This document shows positions 1 through 8,987 of a stretch of 64,000 bases of DNA, piece after piece (the stretch's first letter is position 1; the number at the start of each line of letters is the position of its first letter). A program made the position numbers and the translations under genes. Source of the DNA: Desulfovibrio sp. (lineage in GTDB: Bacteria > Desulfobacterota > Desulfovibrionia > Desulfovibrionales > Desulfovibrionaceae); the NCBI RefSeq assembly GCF_009712225.1, contig NZ_WASP01000003.1, positions 1-64,000 of the forward strand, read 5' to 3'. The notes below the pieces were generated by a model that did not search any database, had not been told where the DNA came from, and saw nothing but the letters and a program-made list of their open reading frames with translations.

Positions 1-248
1 TCAACCGTTTTTTTCGTTTCCGCGAAATTTCATTTCGCTTGCGTTTCCGTGAAACCTTTTCCCTTGTCGCGAGGAGCGGTTATGCTCCACCCTGCCACAC
101 AAGTCAACCAATTTTTCTGCTTTCTTCAAATTTAACTTCGGAAAGCGCTGCTTGTTCGTGTAGCGGAAGTTAAAAATACTGAAACGCCGCCCCAGAGTCA
201 AGTCAGTATGGCAAATTTTGACGAAATTTAGCCAAACCGGCCGTCGAT

Positions 249-836
249 TCAGGAAAATTTGACTTTTCGCATCCCCCGCAGCACCAGAACCAACACAGAG
301 CCACACAGGGCGCTTTGCCACTGCGGAAGATTTGTGAGCAGCAGCAGTGCAAGAGCCAGCATACCCCCCAGCGCTGCCGCCGTAGCGTACATTTCTTCTT
401 CCACTACACGGGCCATGTCGCCAAGGCACAGGTCGCGCACGAGGCCACCAACAATACCGCCCAACACCCCAACCAGTATGCAGCCAGTGGGGCCAAGCCC
501 CCCCATCAAGCCCTTTACGGTACCTACGCCAGCCCCAAGGGCCAGCCCCAGTGCATCGAGCCAGAAAAAGGAAAGCCAGCCCCGGCTGCTCTGCCCTATC
601 AAAATGCCCGCTACGCCGCCGCTAACACACGCGGCCAGGTACTCCCCCTGATTGAGAGTAAAAGCGGCATAGCCAAGCAGCCCGTCACGCACAAGCGGCG
701 CCGCCATCCCTGCCAGACAGGCAAGAACGGCAGCGCCGCTGAAATGGGCACCTGTAGAGCGCGCCCTACAAGATGCGGCAGCGGCCAGCACGAAGCTGGC
801 CGCCAGATCTAACACAAACAAAGGAAGGTTCTGCAT
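249..836 (-). CDS. TRIC/UPF0126-family membrane protein
   Basis: Probable inner-membrane protein of the UPF0126 (YicG-like) group, related to trimeric intracellular cation channels. The 195 residues are dominated by six or seven hydrophobic segments and show the family's two-fold internal repeat: a first half with PLVRDGLLG and a second half with GLVRDLCLG followed by the acidic patch EEEMYATAAALGG. It starts 16 bases downstream of the rny stop on the same strand and may be cotranscribed with it. Family membership is seen directly; ion transport is known only for some relatives, so the substrate here is not claimed. Confidence 0.8.
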   Translation of the reverse strand: MQNLPLFVLDLAASFVLAAAASCRARSTGAHFSGAAVLACLAGMAAPLVRDGLLGYAAFTLNQGEYLAACVSGGVAGILIGQSSRGWLSFFWLDALGLALGAGVGTVKGLMGGLGPTGCILVGVLGGIVGGLVRDLCLGDMARVVEEEMYATAAALGGMLALALLLLTNLPQWQSALCGSVLVLVLRGMRKVKFS

Positions 837-852
837 GCGCGCACCCAGAAGA

Positions 853-2412
853 TTACTTGGCCAACCCCACTGCCCGGCGTTCGCGAATGACAGTTACGCG
901 GATCTGCCCGGGATAGGTAAGATTCTTCTCAATCTTTTCAGCAATATCCTTACAGAGGATATAGGTGGTATCGTCGTCAACCATATCGGAATTGACCATC
1001 ACGCGAATCTCACGGCCAGCCTGAATGGCGTATGCCTTGCTGACGCCGTCAAAACTGGTGGCGATGCCTTCCAGGTCTTCAAGCCGCTTCACGTAGTTTT
1101 CGAGCAATTCTTTACGTGCGCCGGGGCGCGCGCCAGAGATGGAGTCCGCTGCCTGCACAAGCACGGCCAGAGCCGTTGAGGGGCGCTGGTCTTCGTGGTG
1201 GGCGGCAATGGCGTGGATGATTTCCTGGCTTTCGTTGTATTTCTTGGCGATGTCCGCGCCGATGAGGGCGTGCGGGCCTTCAACCTCGTGGTCAACGGCC
1301 TTGCCGATATCGTGCAGCAAACCTGCACGTTTGGCCTTTTTAACATCCATGCCAAGCTCGGCGGCCATCATGCCGCACAGGGCAGACACCTCAAGCGAAT
1401 GCTGCAACACGTTTTGTGTAAATGAGGTACGGTAGCGCAACTGCCCAAGAAGGCGAACAATTTCAGGATGAATGCCGTGAACGCCCGCGTCAAATGTGGC
1501 CTGTTCGCCCACCTCGCGCACCTGCGTATCCAGCTCCTGCTCACACTTCTGTACAATATCCTCAATGCGGGCGGGGTGGATGCGGCCATCCTGAATCAAA
1601 CGTTCAAGCGCCATCTTGGCCACCTGGCGGCGCAGAGGACTGTAGGCAGAGAGAATAACGGTTTCGGGCGTGTCGTCTATAATGAGATCGACGCCGGTGG
1701 CCGCCTCGAGTGCGCGGATATTGCGCCCCTCGCGACCAATAATGCGACCCTTCATGTCTTCGCTGGGAAGGGTCACGGCCGTGACGGTCTGCTCGTTGAC
1801 GTAGTCGCCCGCATAGCGCTGGATGACATTACAGAGAATTTCTTTGGCCTTGCGGTCGGCAGTTTCGCGCGCTTCCATTTCGATCTGGCGGATCATGCGC
1901 GCCGATTCGTGCCGTGTTTTGGCCTCAATTTCGCTGAAAAGCCTGGCCTTTGCCTCGTCGGCGGTGAGGCCGGCGATTTCCGAAAGTCTCTGCTCCTGCT
2001 CTTCGATACGGGTCTGCAGGAATATCTCAGACTCTGTGAGCTGGCGTTCCTTGCGGGCCAGTTCTTTTTCAGAGGTCAGCAGCTCATGCTCTCTTGTGGT
2101 GGCTTTTTCCAGCTTTTCTTCAAGGCGACCGCCCATTTCTTCAAGCTTGCGTTCGCGGGCCTTGACCTCGCGCTCACGTTCCTTGAATTCGTTTTCGAGC
2201 TCGCGTTTCTGGTTAAACAGATCATCCTGACCCTGAAGCAAAATTTCTTTCTTCTGGGCCTGCGCCTCTTTGCGCGCTTCAGCAACTATGCGTTTCGCCA
2301 GATCATCGGCGTCGCCAACTCGCTTTGCGGCTGAACGCTTGTGCGCCAACACCCCCAGCGCCACCCCCAGCAGCGCCGCAGCTACAAGCGCTGCAATGAA
2401 CAATGGATCCAT
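853..2412 (-). CDS. rny: Ribonuclease Y
   Basis: Membrane-anchored endoribonuclease that initiates mRNA decay. The 519-residue length is normal for the family. Domain order is visible: an N-terminal transmembrane anchor (about residues 4-24), a long charged coiled coil (about 35-190), a KH RNA-binding domain around [15 protein letters not shown], and an HD metal-dependent phosphohydrolase domain with [12 protein letters not shown] and a downstream AAHHED. The closing [20 protein letters not shown] tail is typical of RNase Y. It is downstream of zapA and a 6S-like RNA, and a TRIC-family gene follows closely. No alternative function is likely. Confidence 0.97.
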   Translation of the reverse strand: MDPLFIAALVAAALLGVALGVLAHKRSAAKRVGDADDLAKRIVAEARKEAQAQKKEILLQGQDDLFNQKRELENEFKEREREVKARERKLEEMGGRLEEKLEKATTREHELLTSEKELARKERQLTESEIFLQTRIEEQEQRLSEIAGLTADEAKARLFSEIEAKTRHESARMIRQIEMEARETADRKAKEILCNVIQRYAGDYVNEQTVTAVTLPSEDMKGRIIGREGRNIRALEAATGVDLIIDDTPETVILSAYSPLRRQVAKMALERLIQDGRIHPARIEDIVQKCEQELDTQVREVGEQATFDAGVHGIHPEIVRLLGQLRYRTSFTQNVLQHSLEVSALCGMMAAELGMDVKKAKRAGLLHDIGKAVDHEVEGPHALIGADIAKKYNESQEIIHAIAAHHEDQRPSTALAVLVQAADSISGARPGARKELLENYVKRLEDLEGIATSFDGVSKAYAIQAGREIRVMVNSDMVDDDTTYILCKDIAEKIEKNLTYPGQIRVTVIRERRAVGLAK

Positions 2413-2569
2413 GAATCCAGCCTCTCTCTTTTATCAATACGGACCCAGCGCCAACAGGCGCGGGCCGACGAACACCGGCAGGCGGCAAAATCACCGCACG
2501 CCGTAGCAAAATGAGCCCAAAAGGCTGCTGAAACCCTGGCTGGATACCGATACACCGGTCTGGAGTGAA

Positions 2570-2746
2570 CTGCGCAAAAGCACCGGCTGCGCGAAAGGCA
2601 GCCAGATACGTCAAAAGAGAGGCGCGTTCCCCGGAGCGCCGTGTCATGCTTGCGGTACAGAACCTGGATAACCAGGTCGGGCGCCTGTGTGTCCTCTCCA
2701 GGCTTCCCGGTCTTGCCGGGCATGCACACACGAGGACAGTGACGAC
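2570..2746 (-). ncRNA. ssrS: 6S RNA candidate (SsrS)
   Basis: A roughly 180-base non-coding stretch between zapA and rny has its own strong -10 box and folds plausibly as 6S RNA, the regulator that mimics an open promoter and binds the housekeeping RNA polymerase. The 5' end (GGAGT then ACTG) can pair with the 3' end (CAGT then ACTCC) as a closing stem. The internal segment reading CGCAAGCATGA then CGGCGCTCC resembles the conserved 6S core CAAGAATG-GGCGCTCC of gammaproteobacteria. Several GC-rich internal hairpins follow. Location beside zapA is a common 6S context. Both ends are approximate and no covariance test was possible. Confidence 0.58.
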
Positions 2747-2760
2747 TCCCTATTATAATC
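2745..2760 (-). promoter_or_regulatory. -10 element of the 6S-like RNA
   Basis: A perfect TATAAT on the minus strand (plus-strand positions 2752-2757) lies just upstream of the predicted 5' end of the structured RNA. A good TTGACA -35 at 17 bases is not seen, so this is an extended or weak -35 promoter. Transcription would start near 2745. Confidence 0.5.
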
Positions 2761-2819
2761 TTGTCAGGTTAGCACCGAGGCATAAATCACGCGCGTCCCA
2801 GGGAAGCGCCCAAAGGAGC

Positions 2820-3092
2820 CTAAGAGGACTCCTCTATTTTTGAAAGCAGGGCCTCGACGCGATTCTGCACGTCGGCCTGCTCTTTCTGCGATTGCAGCAA
2901 ATCATCCGCCAGTCCAAGGGCTATGAAAGTCAGCAGAATGTCCTTGGTCTGCCCTCCGTGGAACCTCAGCTTCTGGTCTGCGAACCGTTCCTCTACCAGC
3001 CGCACAGCTTCCTGCACACGCCGCATATCTGCGCCGGGCTTGAAAGCTATGCTCAGCCCAAGAACGGTGAGGTTGATAGTATCCTGGTTCAC
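2820..3092 (-). CDS. zapA: Cell division protein ZapA
   Basis: Small FtsZ-associated protein that crosslinks and stabilises the Z-ring. The 90 residues fit ZapA: an N-terminal beta-rich globular head beginning NLTVLGLSIAFKPG, then a helical C-terminal coiled coil (ADDLLQSQKEQADVQNRVEALLSK). It follows a ZapB-like coiled-coil gene after a 6-base gap, so the two are probably one operon, and it precedes the 6S-like RNA and rny. The gene order supports the family call. Confidence 0.93.
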   Translation of the reverse strand: MNQDTINLTVLGLSIAFKPGADMRRVQEAVRLVEERFADQKLRFHGGQTKDILLTFIALGLADDLLQSQKEQADVQNRVEALLSKIEESS

Positions 3093-3098
3093 AAAAAC

Positions 3099-3344
3099 CT
3101 ACTCGACGCTGTCGTGCTCCTGAATCCTGCGCAGCAAGGCGTCTATGCGATTCAGTGCCTCTGTACGCAGCTTTTCTTCGTTTTCAAGAGCTTCACGCAG
3201 CTTTTGGTTTTCCTTATCAAGCGCTTCATTTTCAGCTGCCACAGCTGCAGACTCCGCGCGGATAGTCGCGTTTTCCGCCTTAAGGCGGTCAAGCCGGGCC
3301 AAAAGCGCCTCAACCTGCGATTCTAGCTGCTCCAAAAGTTCCAT
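3099..3344 (-). CDS. ZapB-like coiled-coil division protein
   Basis: Short protein of 81 residues that is almost entirely coiled coil (MELLEQLESQVEALLARL through ALLRRIQEH), with heptad leucines and abundant Glu/Ala/Lys. Its size, composition and position directly before zapA match ZapB or TIGR02449/DUF904-type division proteins, which bridge ZapA and the nucleoid. I chose the ATG at 3344 rather than the upstream in-frame ATG at 3395, because the extra 17 residues lack coiled-coil character and would run into the glmU terminator. Function is inferred from shape and neighbourhood. Confidence 0.75.
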   Translation of the reverse strand: MELLEQLESQVEALLARLDRLKAENATIRAESAAVAAENEALDKENQKLREALENEEKLRTEALNRIDALLRRIQEHDSVE

Positions 3345-3397
3345 GATTTGTAGATAACACCGCGGCATAACCTTGGCAAGAATGGATACGCGCAAGC

Positions 3398-3432
3398 GAA
3401 AAAATACCCGCGCCGACCAGTGCCAGCGCGGG
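3398..3432 (-). terminator. Intrinsic terminator after glmU
   Basis: On the minus strand a 7-bp GC stem (CCCGCGC / GCGCGGG) with a 12-base loop is followed by TATTTTTT. It lies 45 bases past the glmU stop and upstream of the zapB-like gene, separating two transcription units. Confidence 0.85.
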
Positions 3433-3476
3433 CCATATGTATCGTAACCCCTTGCGACACCTGCCGCAAATCTTGC

Positions 3477-4832
3477 CTAGCTGTTTTTGCGCGGCATGTT
3501 TTTTTGCCTTTCGCGGGCAATGGCCAGCTCGCCATTTGGCACGTCGCGGGTAATCACCGACCCCGCGCCCACAAGGGCATCGTCTCCCACGGTCACAGGC
3601 GCAACCAGGGCGGTATTGCTGCCAATAAAAGCATAGCGGCCTATCCTGGTCTGAAACTTGTGTTTACCGTCGTAATTGCAGGTAATTGTGCCAGCGCCGA
3701 TGTTTGTGCCCTCGCCTATTTCGGCATCGCCGAGGTAGGTAAGGTGATTGGCCTTGGCCCCCTTGCCGAGGTGGGTCTTTTTAAGCTCCACAAAGTTGCC
3801 CACATGCGACTGCTCTTCAAGCACCGCACCGGGCCGCAGGCGGGCATAGGGCCCCACCAGGGCTGCCGCGCCCACGCGGGCTTTTTCAATATGGGAAAAA
3901 GAGCGGATTTCGGCATTGTTGGAGATCACGCAGTCGCGCACAACGCAGTGCGAGGCAACGCTAGCGCCACTGCTGATGCTGGTGTGACCGTAAATTTCGC
4001 ACGGGCCGGTCAGCTCCGCGCCGGGCTCAATCTGCGCCAGCGGCCCCACCCGCACGGAACCGGGCGCGTGCACGATAACGCCAGAAGCAAGCAGCCCATC
4101 AACAATGCGGGCACGCAGGGTTTCTTCCATACGCGAAAGCTCCACAGGCGAATTCACGCCCATGAGCGAATCATCACGACCGCACTGAATGCCCAGTACC
4201 TCGTATTTTTCCGCAACGGCAAGCCCAATGAGGTCAGTTATGTAATATTCGCCGCTCTTGTTGCTGTTGCTCAGGTGCGGCAAAAGGGTTTCCACCGCCG
4301 CAAGGCTGCAATAGTACATGCCCGCGTTAACCTCGTTGGAGGCAGGGCCGTAGAGCGAAGCGTCGTAATCCTTGGCTTCAACAATGGCTTTGACCTTGCC
4401 CTGCTGGCGCACGACGCGGCCATATGCGCCGGGATTGTCGAGCTCTATGGTTGCAAAGGCCAAATCGGCCCCGACAGCCTCGGCAAGAAAAGAACGAACC
4501 AGAGATTCTGAAAGCAGGGGGGCATCGCCGTTAACGACCAGAAGGTGCGTACAGCCAGCCTCTGTCAGCGCGGGCAGGGCCTGAATAAGAGCATGCCCGG
4601 TGCCAAGCTGCTGCTCTTGCAGCACAAAACGTGCATCCGGAAAGGCCGCCTGCACCATTTCGGCGCGGTGCCCGGCCACAACCCATATGTCTTCTGAAAA
4701 AACAGGGCGCAACGCTTCAATAACACAGGCAAGCATGGGCTCGCCCAGCAGGGTCTGCAGCACCTTGGGCCGGTCGGAATGCATGCGGGTTCCCTTGCCC
4801 GCAGCAAGAATCAAAGCCGCGTTCTTCGGCAT
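3477..4832 (-). CDS. glmU: Bifunctional GlmU (UDP-GlcNAc synthesis)
   Basis: Cytosolic enzyme making UDP-N-acetylglucosamine for peptidoglycan and LPS: the C-terminal domain acetylates glucosamine-1-phosphate and the N-terminal domain adds UMP. The 451 residues open with the nucleotidyltransferase signature LILAAGKGTRMHSDRPK (about residues 7-23). The second half is a left-handed beta-helix of hexapeptide repeats containing the acetyltransferase residues around YARLRPGAVL and TITCNYDGKHK. The open frame extends upstream to 5336, but the family's N-terminus is MPKNAALILAAG, placing the start at 4832. A terminator follows the gene. Confidence 0.97.
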   Translation of the reverse strand: MPKNAALILAAGKGTRMHSDRPKVLQTLLGEPMLACVIEALRPVFSEDIWVVAGHRAEMVQAAFPDARFVLQEQQLGTGHALIQALPALTEAGCTHLLVVNGDAPLLSESLVRSFLAEAVGADLAFATIELDNPGAYGRVVRQQGKVKAIVEAKDYDASLYGPASNEVNAGMYYCSLAAVETLLPHLSNSNKSGEYYITDLIGLAVAEKYEVLGIQCGRDDSLMGVNSPVELSRMEETLRARIVDGLLASGVIVHAPGSVRVGPLAQIEPGAELTGPCEIYGHTSISSGASVASHCVVRDCVISNNAEIRSFSHIEKARVGAAALVGPYARLRPGAVLEEQSHVGNFVELKKTHLGKGAKANHLTYLGDAEIGEGTNIGAGTITCNYDGKHKFQTRIGRYAFIGSNTALVAPVTVGDDALVGAGSVITRDVPNGELAIARERQKNMPRKNS

Positions 4833-4938
4833 GAATATCTCCTTCGATCGCCACATGTGGCGAAAAACTGTGCAGGCAGACCAATAGCCTCTTGCGGCCC
4901 AAACAGCAAGACCACGGGCAAAATACGGTGCGACGGGG

Positions 4939-6060
4939 TTACCCCTGTTCGGCGCGCAGCTGGGGCGGCATGCCCGAAATGCAAAGTTTGCCGTATGTGC
5001 TGCGCAGGCGGGCGTCGAGCCCTTCGGCAGAAATATCTGCCAGACGCGGAAACATGCGCTTGAGCACCATGACAGCCTTGGCTGCCGGAGGCGTGAGCTG
5101 CAGGCCCTGCCAATTGATGAGGCGCAGGCAGCGCCCCCCATAATAATATTGTATGTGACACAGGGGGGCAGAAACATCGCACTCAGCGTCGGCCCTGAAA
5201 AGCGGCGCCGCATTGAGTACGGCCCGCGTAAAAAAATCCTGCATGACAAGCATGCGCTCATGGTCGTGCTGACAAAGATAACCAGCCGAAACAAGGCTGC
5301 CTGCGGCGTGCGCAAGCCAACCCGCGCACTTTGCATGGTCGGGAAAGCGCGGCAAGCTGCGCAGCATGTCGGCGATCTTTTCCTGCATAAGTGAATCGTG
5401 CCCGTACATGCGCGAGCGGTTGACGGTCATGCTGTTGCCGTGTTTGCGGTACAACACAAGGCCATCGGGGTTCACGCCCACTTTGGCTCCCAGACCGTAG
5501 CAACGCAGCCAGTAGTCCTGATCTTCGCATGATTTGAGGGCTTCATCAAAAAAACCAGCACGGCGGACAAGGGCGGTACGCACCAGATAACAGTGCACAG
5601 GAGCGAGGTTGGCATTACAGGCGTGCACATCCCAGTGGCTGTTGACCAGCGACCACAGCCCCTCGATCTGCGTTACGGTGCTGCCCGAAAAATCAACGCA
5701 GCGGCAGATGACAATATCAAGCTCTGGCTGAGCGGCAAAAACCTGTAGCTGGCTTGCCAGCATGCCCTTTGCCTGCAGGTCGTCCGCATCGAGAAAGGCG
5801 ACAAATTCGCCCTGCGCCGCGCGCAAGCCGGCATTTCTTGCTGCAGAAAGCCCCTGATTTTCCTGATATATATACCGGACATCATCGCCCATTCCACGAA
5901 CGACCTCAGCGGTATCATCCGTTGAGCCGTCGTCTACAACAATAACCTCTACCTCAAGGCCAGACGCGCGCTGTGCCAGCACGCTTGCCACGGCCTGCGG
6001 CAAAAACGCGGCATAATTGTAGCTGGGGATGATGACCGATACCAGAATTTGCGCGGGCAT
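4939..6060 (-). CDS. Family 2 glycosyltransferase
   Basis: GT-A-fold glycosyltransferase, probably acting on surface glycans. The N-terminal 120 residues carry the family hallmarks: VSVIIPSYNYAAFL, VIVVDDGSTDDT, ENQGLSAARNAGL, and the metal-binding FLDADD. The remaining 250 residues, with many Trp/Cys/His, resemble no specific subfamily I can name. It is 106 bases upstream of glmU on the same strand, so UDP-GlcNAc supply next door is suggestive but not proof of donor choice. The acceptor cannot be read from sequence. Confidence 0.9.
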   Translation of the reverse strand: MPAQILVSVIIPSYNYAAFLPQAVASVLAQRASGLEVEVIVVDDGSTDDTAEVVRGMGDDVRYIYQENQGLSAARNAGLRAAQGEFVAFLDADDLQAKGMLASQLQVFAAQPELDIVICRCVDFSGSTVTQIEGLWSLVNSHWDVHACNANLAPVHCYLVRTALVRRAGFFDEALKSCEDQDYWLRCYGLGAKVGVNPDGLVLYRKHGNSMTVNRSRMYGHDSLMQEKIADMLRSLPRFPDHAKCAGWLAHAAGSLVSAGYLCQHDHERMLVMQDFFTRAVLNAAPLFRADAECDVSAPLCHIQYYYGGRCLRLINWQGLQLTPPAAKAVMVLKRMFPRLADISAEGLDARLRSTYGKLCISGMPPQLRAEQG

Positions 6061-6168
6061 GCTGCCTCCTGCTATGCCGAGGGGCAGAGGGCTGGCCCCC
6101 CTGCCCCGCCGGAACTATGGAATATTTCAACCGGCCCGCTCGGGCATGTCTGGAATCGGTACGCGACC

Positions 6169-6579
6169 TCAGTTTTTCCACACAAAAGTAAAGACCTGCT
6201 CCACATCGGGGTGCAGGGTGTGGTGCACCGGGCAACTTTGGGTGCAGCGCTCAATACTCGCCTTGTCCTTTGCGGAATATTCCCGGTCGGGCATGGTGAA
6301 GGTTACTTCGATCTTGCCAATGCGGCGTGGGTCGGCGCTCATGGTTTTGGTAATTTCCATTTCCGTGCCGGTCACGTCCACACCATGATTTTTGGCATAA
6401 ATGCCAATAATGGTCATGGCGCAGGCGCCAAGGGCGGTGGCGCAGAGGTCGGTAGGCGAAAAAGCTTCGCCCTTGCCCTGGTTGTCGGTGGGGGCATCGG
6501 TAATGATTTTTGTGCCACTCTGGTTGTGGACGCACTCCACACGCAGATCGCCAAGATATTTTGCGCTCACGGTAGCCAT
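6169..6579 (-). CDS. OsmC/Ohr-family peroxiredoxin-like protein
   Basis: OsmC-fold protein of 136 residues; relatives reduce organic hydroperoxides with a cysteine pair. The family landmarks are present: GEAFSPTDLCATALGAC with the first reactive cysteines (near residues 46 and 53) and a second cysteine region in IERCTQSCPVHHTL. The C-terminal cysteines are spaced CxxxC followed by HH, typical of the YhfA/OsmC-like branch rather than classic Ohr. It is a stand-alone gene between the glycosyltransferase and mntP. The exact substrate is unknown. Confidence 0.88.
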   Translation of the reverse strand: MATVSAKYLGDLRVECVHNQSGTKIITDAPTDNQGKGEAFSPTDLCATALGACAMTIIGIYAKNHGVDVTGTEMEITKTMSADPRRIGKIEVTFTMPDREYSAKDKASIERCTQSCPVHHTLHPDVEQVFTFVWKN

Positions 6580-6623
6580 GCAAACTCCTGCTGTTGTGCC
6601 GTGCTTACGGCATTCATGAAGCT

Positions 6624-7208
6624 TTAGCCAAAAACATTATGCTCGCGCAGCGTGTTGCAGGCAATAGCCAGCAGGGTCAGCCCGCCCAAAAGTTCTGCCC
6701 AGCCGTTAACAGCGCACAGGTTGGCCAGGGCCTTGCCCAAAAAGACACCAGCAGCGGTTATGAACGCGCAGACCACTCCGATCACGAGCGAGGGCCCCCA
6801 CACCTGGGTTCCCAGAATGGCAAATGAAAGGCCAACAGCCAGGGCATCAATGCTTGTGGCAACGCTCAGCACAAGCAGGTTGCGGCCAGCGGTGGGATCC
6901 ACAGAGGGACGCGGACAGCATGCACGAGCCCGCAGGGCGGAAACGCCTGAAAGTACCATCTTGCCGCCAATCCAGCCCAGCAGGCCAAAGGCAATCCAGT
7001 GATCCCAGTCTTCAATATAAGAGCGCACAGTTACGCCCAGATACCAGCCGACAACCGGCATGGCGAACTGAAAAAATCCGAATGCCGCCGAAATTCTGAA
7101 ATAATGGCGGGGAAGCGGGGCGCGCAACGCGCAGCCAGATGCCAGGGCAACAGCAAAGGCATCCATTGAAAGGGCGACAGCCAGCAACAGCACTGCATAA
7201 AACGACAT
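6624..7208 (-). CDS. mntP: Manganese efflux pump MntP
   Basis: Inner-membrane Mn(II) exporter. The 194 residues form six transmembrane helices in two homologous halves, each with the family aspartate motif: ALSMDAFAVALASG in helix 1 and SVATSIDALAVGLSF in the second half. Length and motifs match MntP closely. In other bacteria mntP is controlled by a Mn-sensing riboswitch; I saw no convincing yybP-ykoY structure in the short leader here. Divergently oriented to the membrane protein gene at 7344. Confidence 0.94.
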   Translation of the reverse strand: MSFYAVLLLAVALSMDAFAVALASGCALRAPLPRHYFRISAAFGFFQFAMPVVGWYLGVTVRSYIEDWDHWIAFGLLGWIGGKMVLSGVSALRARACCPRPSVDPTAGRNLLVLSVATSIDALAVGLSFAILGTQVWGPSLVIGVVCAFITAAGVFLGKALANLCAVNGWAELLGGLTLLAIACNTLREHNVFG

Positions 7209-7343
7209 AAAAACCTCATGGGGCGGCGCAAACGGGCCGCCAGCAACGATTACAGAATGGCCGGACTATAGGCCAAGGGCGCCACAGCCGCAAGCTGGCT
7301 CTTGCACTTGCGGCTGCAACGCCCACAGGATACAAGACTGGTC

Positions 7344-8288
7344 ATGCAAACTATTCCTTCTTGGCTTTTCTGCTGGCAATGGATTGCCGCTGTTCTTACT
7401 CTGGGCGCAAGCGCCGCCTCGGCCATGCCCGTAATTATTGCTCTTACCCTGGCAACCGGCAGGCGCGGCAATGCCCGGCTCAGTGCCATTGGCGCTCACA
7501 CGCTGGCGCGCTACGCCGCTGGCCTGGCATTTCTCGGCCCCCTGCTTGCCGTGGGCGGCGTGCTCGCTCTGCTGGCGGGCGTGCGCGGTTCGCAGCATAT
7601 GCTCGATGGCATCTCGCCATGGATGCCCGCCATGCTGCCCTACTCCACATCTGTAATCGCCTGGCTTGCGGGCATCACCTGCCTTCTGGGATATCTTGTG
7701 GCCGACAAGACCACCACCTCGCAGCCCAGAGCAGAAAAGGACTACTGGCAACCCGGCCAGATCGGCGTGCGCGTAGGCCTGGCCCTGCTGGCCGCACTGT
7801 GCTTTTTTATGGCGCAGGTTTTGCCCAACTGGCCGTTTTCTGGCCTGCCTCAGGGGCTGACCATGGCCGATGTGGCGCTGACGGTACTCTCCAGCACATT
7901 GCACGAATATTTTACCGCGCTTGCACCGGCGGGCAGTGTGGCGCTTCTGGTGCTTTCATTAAAAACAGCCTCTGGCTCAGCCTCCCTTGCGCCTGACGAT
8001 GAGCAGCGCGCGGCCCGTTGGTGCGCCCTGTGGGCAATGGTTGGCTTTATTCCCCGCTGCATCGACCGATGGGGCCTTGTGATCGGCATTTCCCTGCGGT
8101 CTGGCCCCCTGCCGCAAGGCGTTGCAGAACAGGCCTTGGGCCTTGTGCCCACAACTCTTGCCATTGCCTGCTGGGTTGCCCTGTTTGCTCTGCGTGCCCC
8201 TCGCAAGCTTTACTGGCTCAACACGCTCGGTTTATCGTTGCTGGTGCTGGGCGCCAGTTATCCCTTTATTGTGATGCTTGGCCGCTGA
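7344..8288 (+). CDS. Polytopic membrane protein, unknown
   Basis: Integral membrane protein of 314 residues with about eight hydrophobic helices, rich in Ala/Leu/Gly. I do not recognise the family. The ATG at 7344 is preferred over the longer in-frame start at 7302 because the helix-rich sequence begins at MQTIPSWLFCWQW; the ribosome binding site is weak (AGGA 12 bases upstream). It is divergent from mntP and is followed by a hairpin and an exported-protein gene. A short charged loop near residue 120 (KTTTSQPRAEKDYW) divides two helix bundles. Confidence 0.8.
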   Translation: MQTIPSWLFCWQWIAAVLTLGASAASAMPVIIALTLATGRRGNARLSAIGAHTLARYAAGLAFLGPLLAVGGVLALLAGVRGSQHMLDGISPWMPAMLPYSTSVIAWLAGITCLLGYLVADKTTTSQPRAEKDYWQPGQIGVRVGLALLAALCFFMAQVLPNWPFSGLPQGLTMADVALTVLSSTLHEYFTALAPAGSVALLVLSLKTASGSASLAPDDEQRAARWCALWAMVGFIPRCIDRWGLVIGISLRSGPLPQGVAEQALGLVPTTLAIACWVALFALRAPRKLYWLNTLGLSLLVLGASYPFIVMLGR

Positions 8289-8293
8289 GGCTT

Positions 8294-8343
8294 GCCCGCC
8301 CGCAAAGCCGGGCGTATACGAAGGCCTCACGCGGGCTTTTTTT
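8294..8343 (+). terminator. Possible terminator after the membrane protein
   Basis: GCCCGC at 8294-8299 can pair with GCGGGC at 8331-8336, immediately before a run of seven T residues. The loop is long and contains its own smaller GC hairpin, so the fold is uncertain. Confidence 0.42.
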
Positions 8344-8362
8344 CCGCTACCAGGAGGAACCC

Positions 8363-8863
8363 ATGCGGAGATTGACGGTTATAACTCTTCTTGTACTTTG
8401 TCTGGCGGTCAGCGCTCAAGCCGAAACGCGCTCTTTTACCCTTTTTAGTGCCGATCTGCCGCAAGGCTGGGACGGCGAGGAAAACATGGGCTTCAAGTCG
8501 GGCAACCCCGACGAATGCATGCTCGTTCTGGGCCTGTCCAACGCCAAGAAAGATGGGTACGATGCCCTCATCAGCATTTTTGTGCTGCCCAACGACCAGA
8601 AAGACGACAGCGCCGCTGTGGCCAACAAGCTTGCGCCGCTTCAGGCAAACTCCTCTACGCCGCGGCCGCAGGGCCCGTTCTGGACATTCAATGGTGAAGT
8701 GCGCAGCCAGATATTTCCTGCGCCCGGCGTGACCAAGGTCAGCACCACTCCTGACAGAGTCTTTATCGCCATTTTGCAAGATCCTGATCACCGCGGGGCG
8801 GAAGCTGTTTTTGCCAGCCTCAAAGGGCTTAAGCCCGAAGCCGCCAAGCTGCTGGGCCAGTAA
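8363..8863 (+). CDS. Exported protein of unknown function
   Basis: Protein of 166 residues with a clear Sec signal peptide (MRRLTVITLLVLCLAVSAQA, cleavage after AQA) and no further membrane segment, so probably periplasmic. The mature part is a compact mixed domain with motifs FSADLPQGWDGEEN and VFIAILQDPDHRGAEAVF. I do not recognise the family, but the layout resembles short conserved periplasmic proteins of Desulfovibrio. The start is fixed by a strong ribosome binding site, AGGAGG, eight bases before the ATG. A terminator follows. Confidence 0.85.
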   Translation: MRRLTVITLLVLCLAVSAQAETRSFTLFSADLPQGWDGEENMGFKSGNPDECMLVLGLSNAKKDGYDALISIFVLPNDQKDDSAAVANKLAPLQANSSTPRPQGPFWTFNGEVRSQIFPAPGVTKVSTTPDRVFIAILQDPDHRGAEAVFASLKGLKPEAAKLLGQ

Positions 8864-8902
8864 GCTACAAACCTTCCCGTGCAGCAGCCAGACAGCGGCT
8901 GC

Positions 8903-8940
8903 AAAAAAACGGCTGCTCCTTGCGGGGCAGCCGTTTTTTA
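8903..8940. terminator. Bidirectional intrinsic terminator
   Basis: An 8-bp stem (ACGGCTGC / GCAGCCGT) is flanked by an A-run on the left and a T-run on the right. It can end transcription from both the exported-protein gene on the plus strand and ilvA on the minus strand, which converge here. Confidence 0.9.
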
Positions 8941-8987
8941 CATGCTGTTACTGTGGCCTGCCCTGCGGCAGACCGAAGTTTAAGCGC

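Noticed and set aside
1468..2334. Long plus-strand open frame antisense to rny
   Set aside because: It mirrors the strongly coding rny frame, has no family resemblance, and its composition is that of a reversed coiled-coil gene.
3420..4511. Long plus-strand open frame antisense to glmU
   Set aside because: Every base lies over the well-supported GlmU repeat domain or its terminator; no ribosome binding site and His/Ala/Gly-rich shadow composition.
7209..7343. Possible manganese riboswitch upstream of mntP
   Set aside because: The short leader lacks the paired loops expected of a yybP-ykoY structure; a GGGCGGC/GCCGCC stem alone is not enough.
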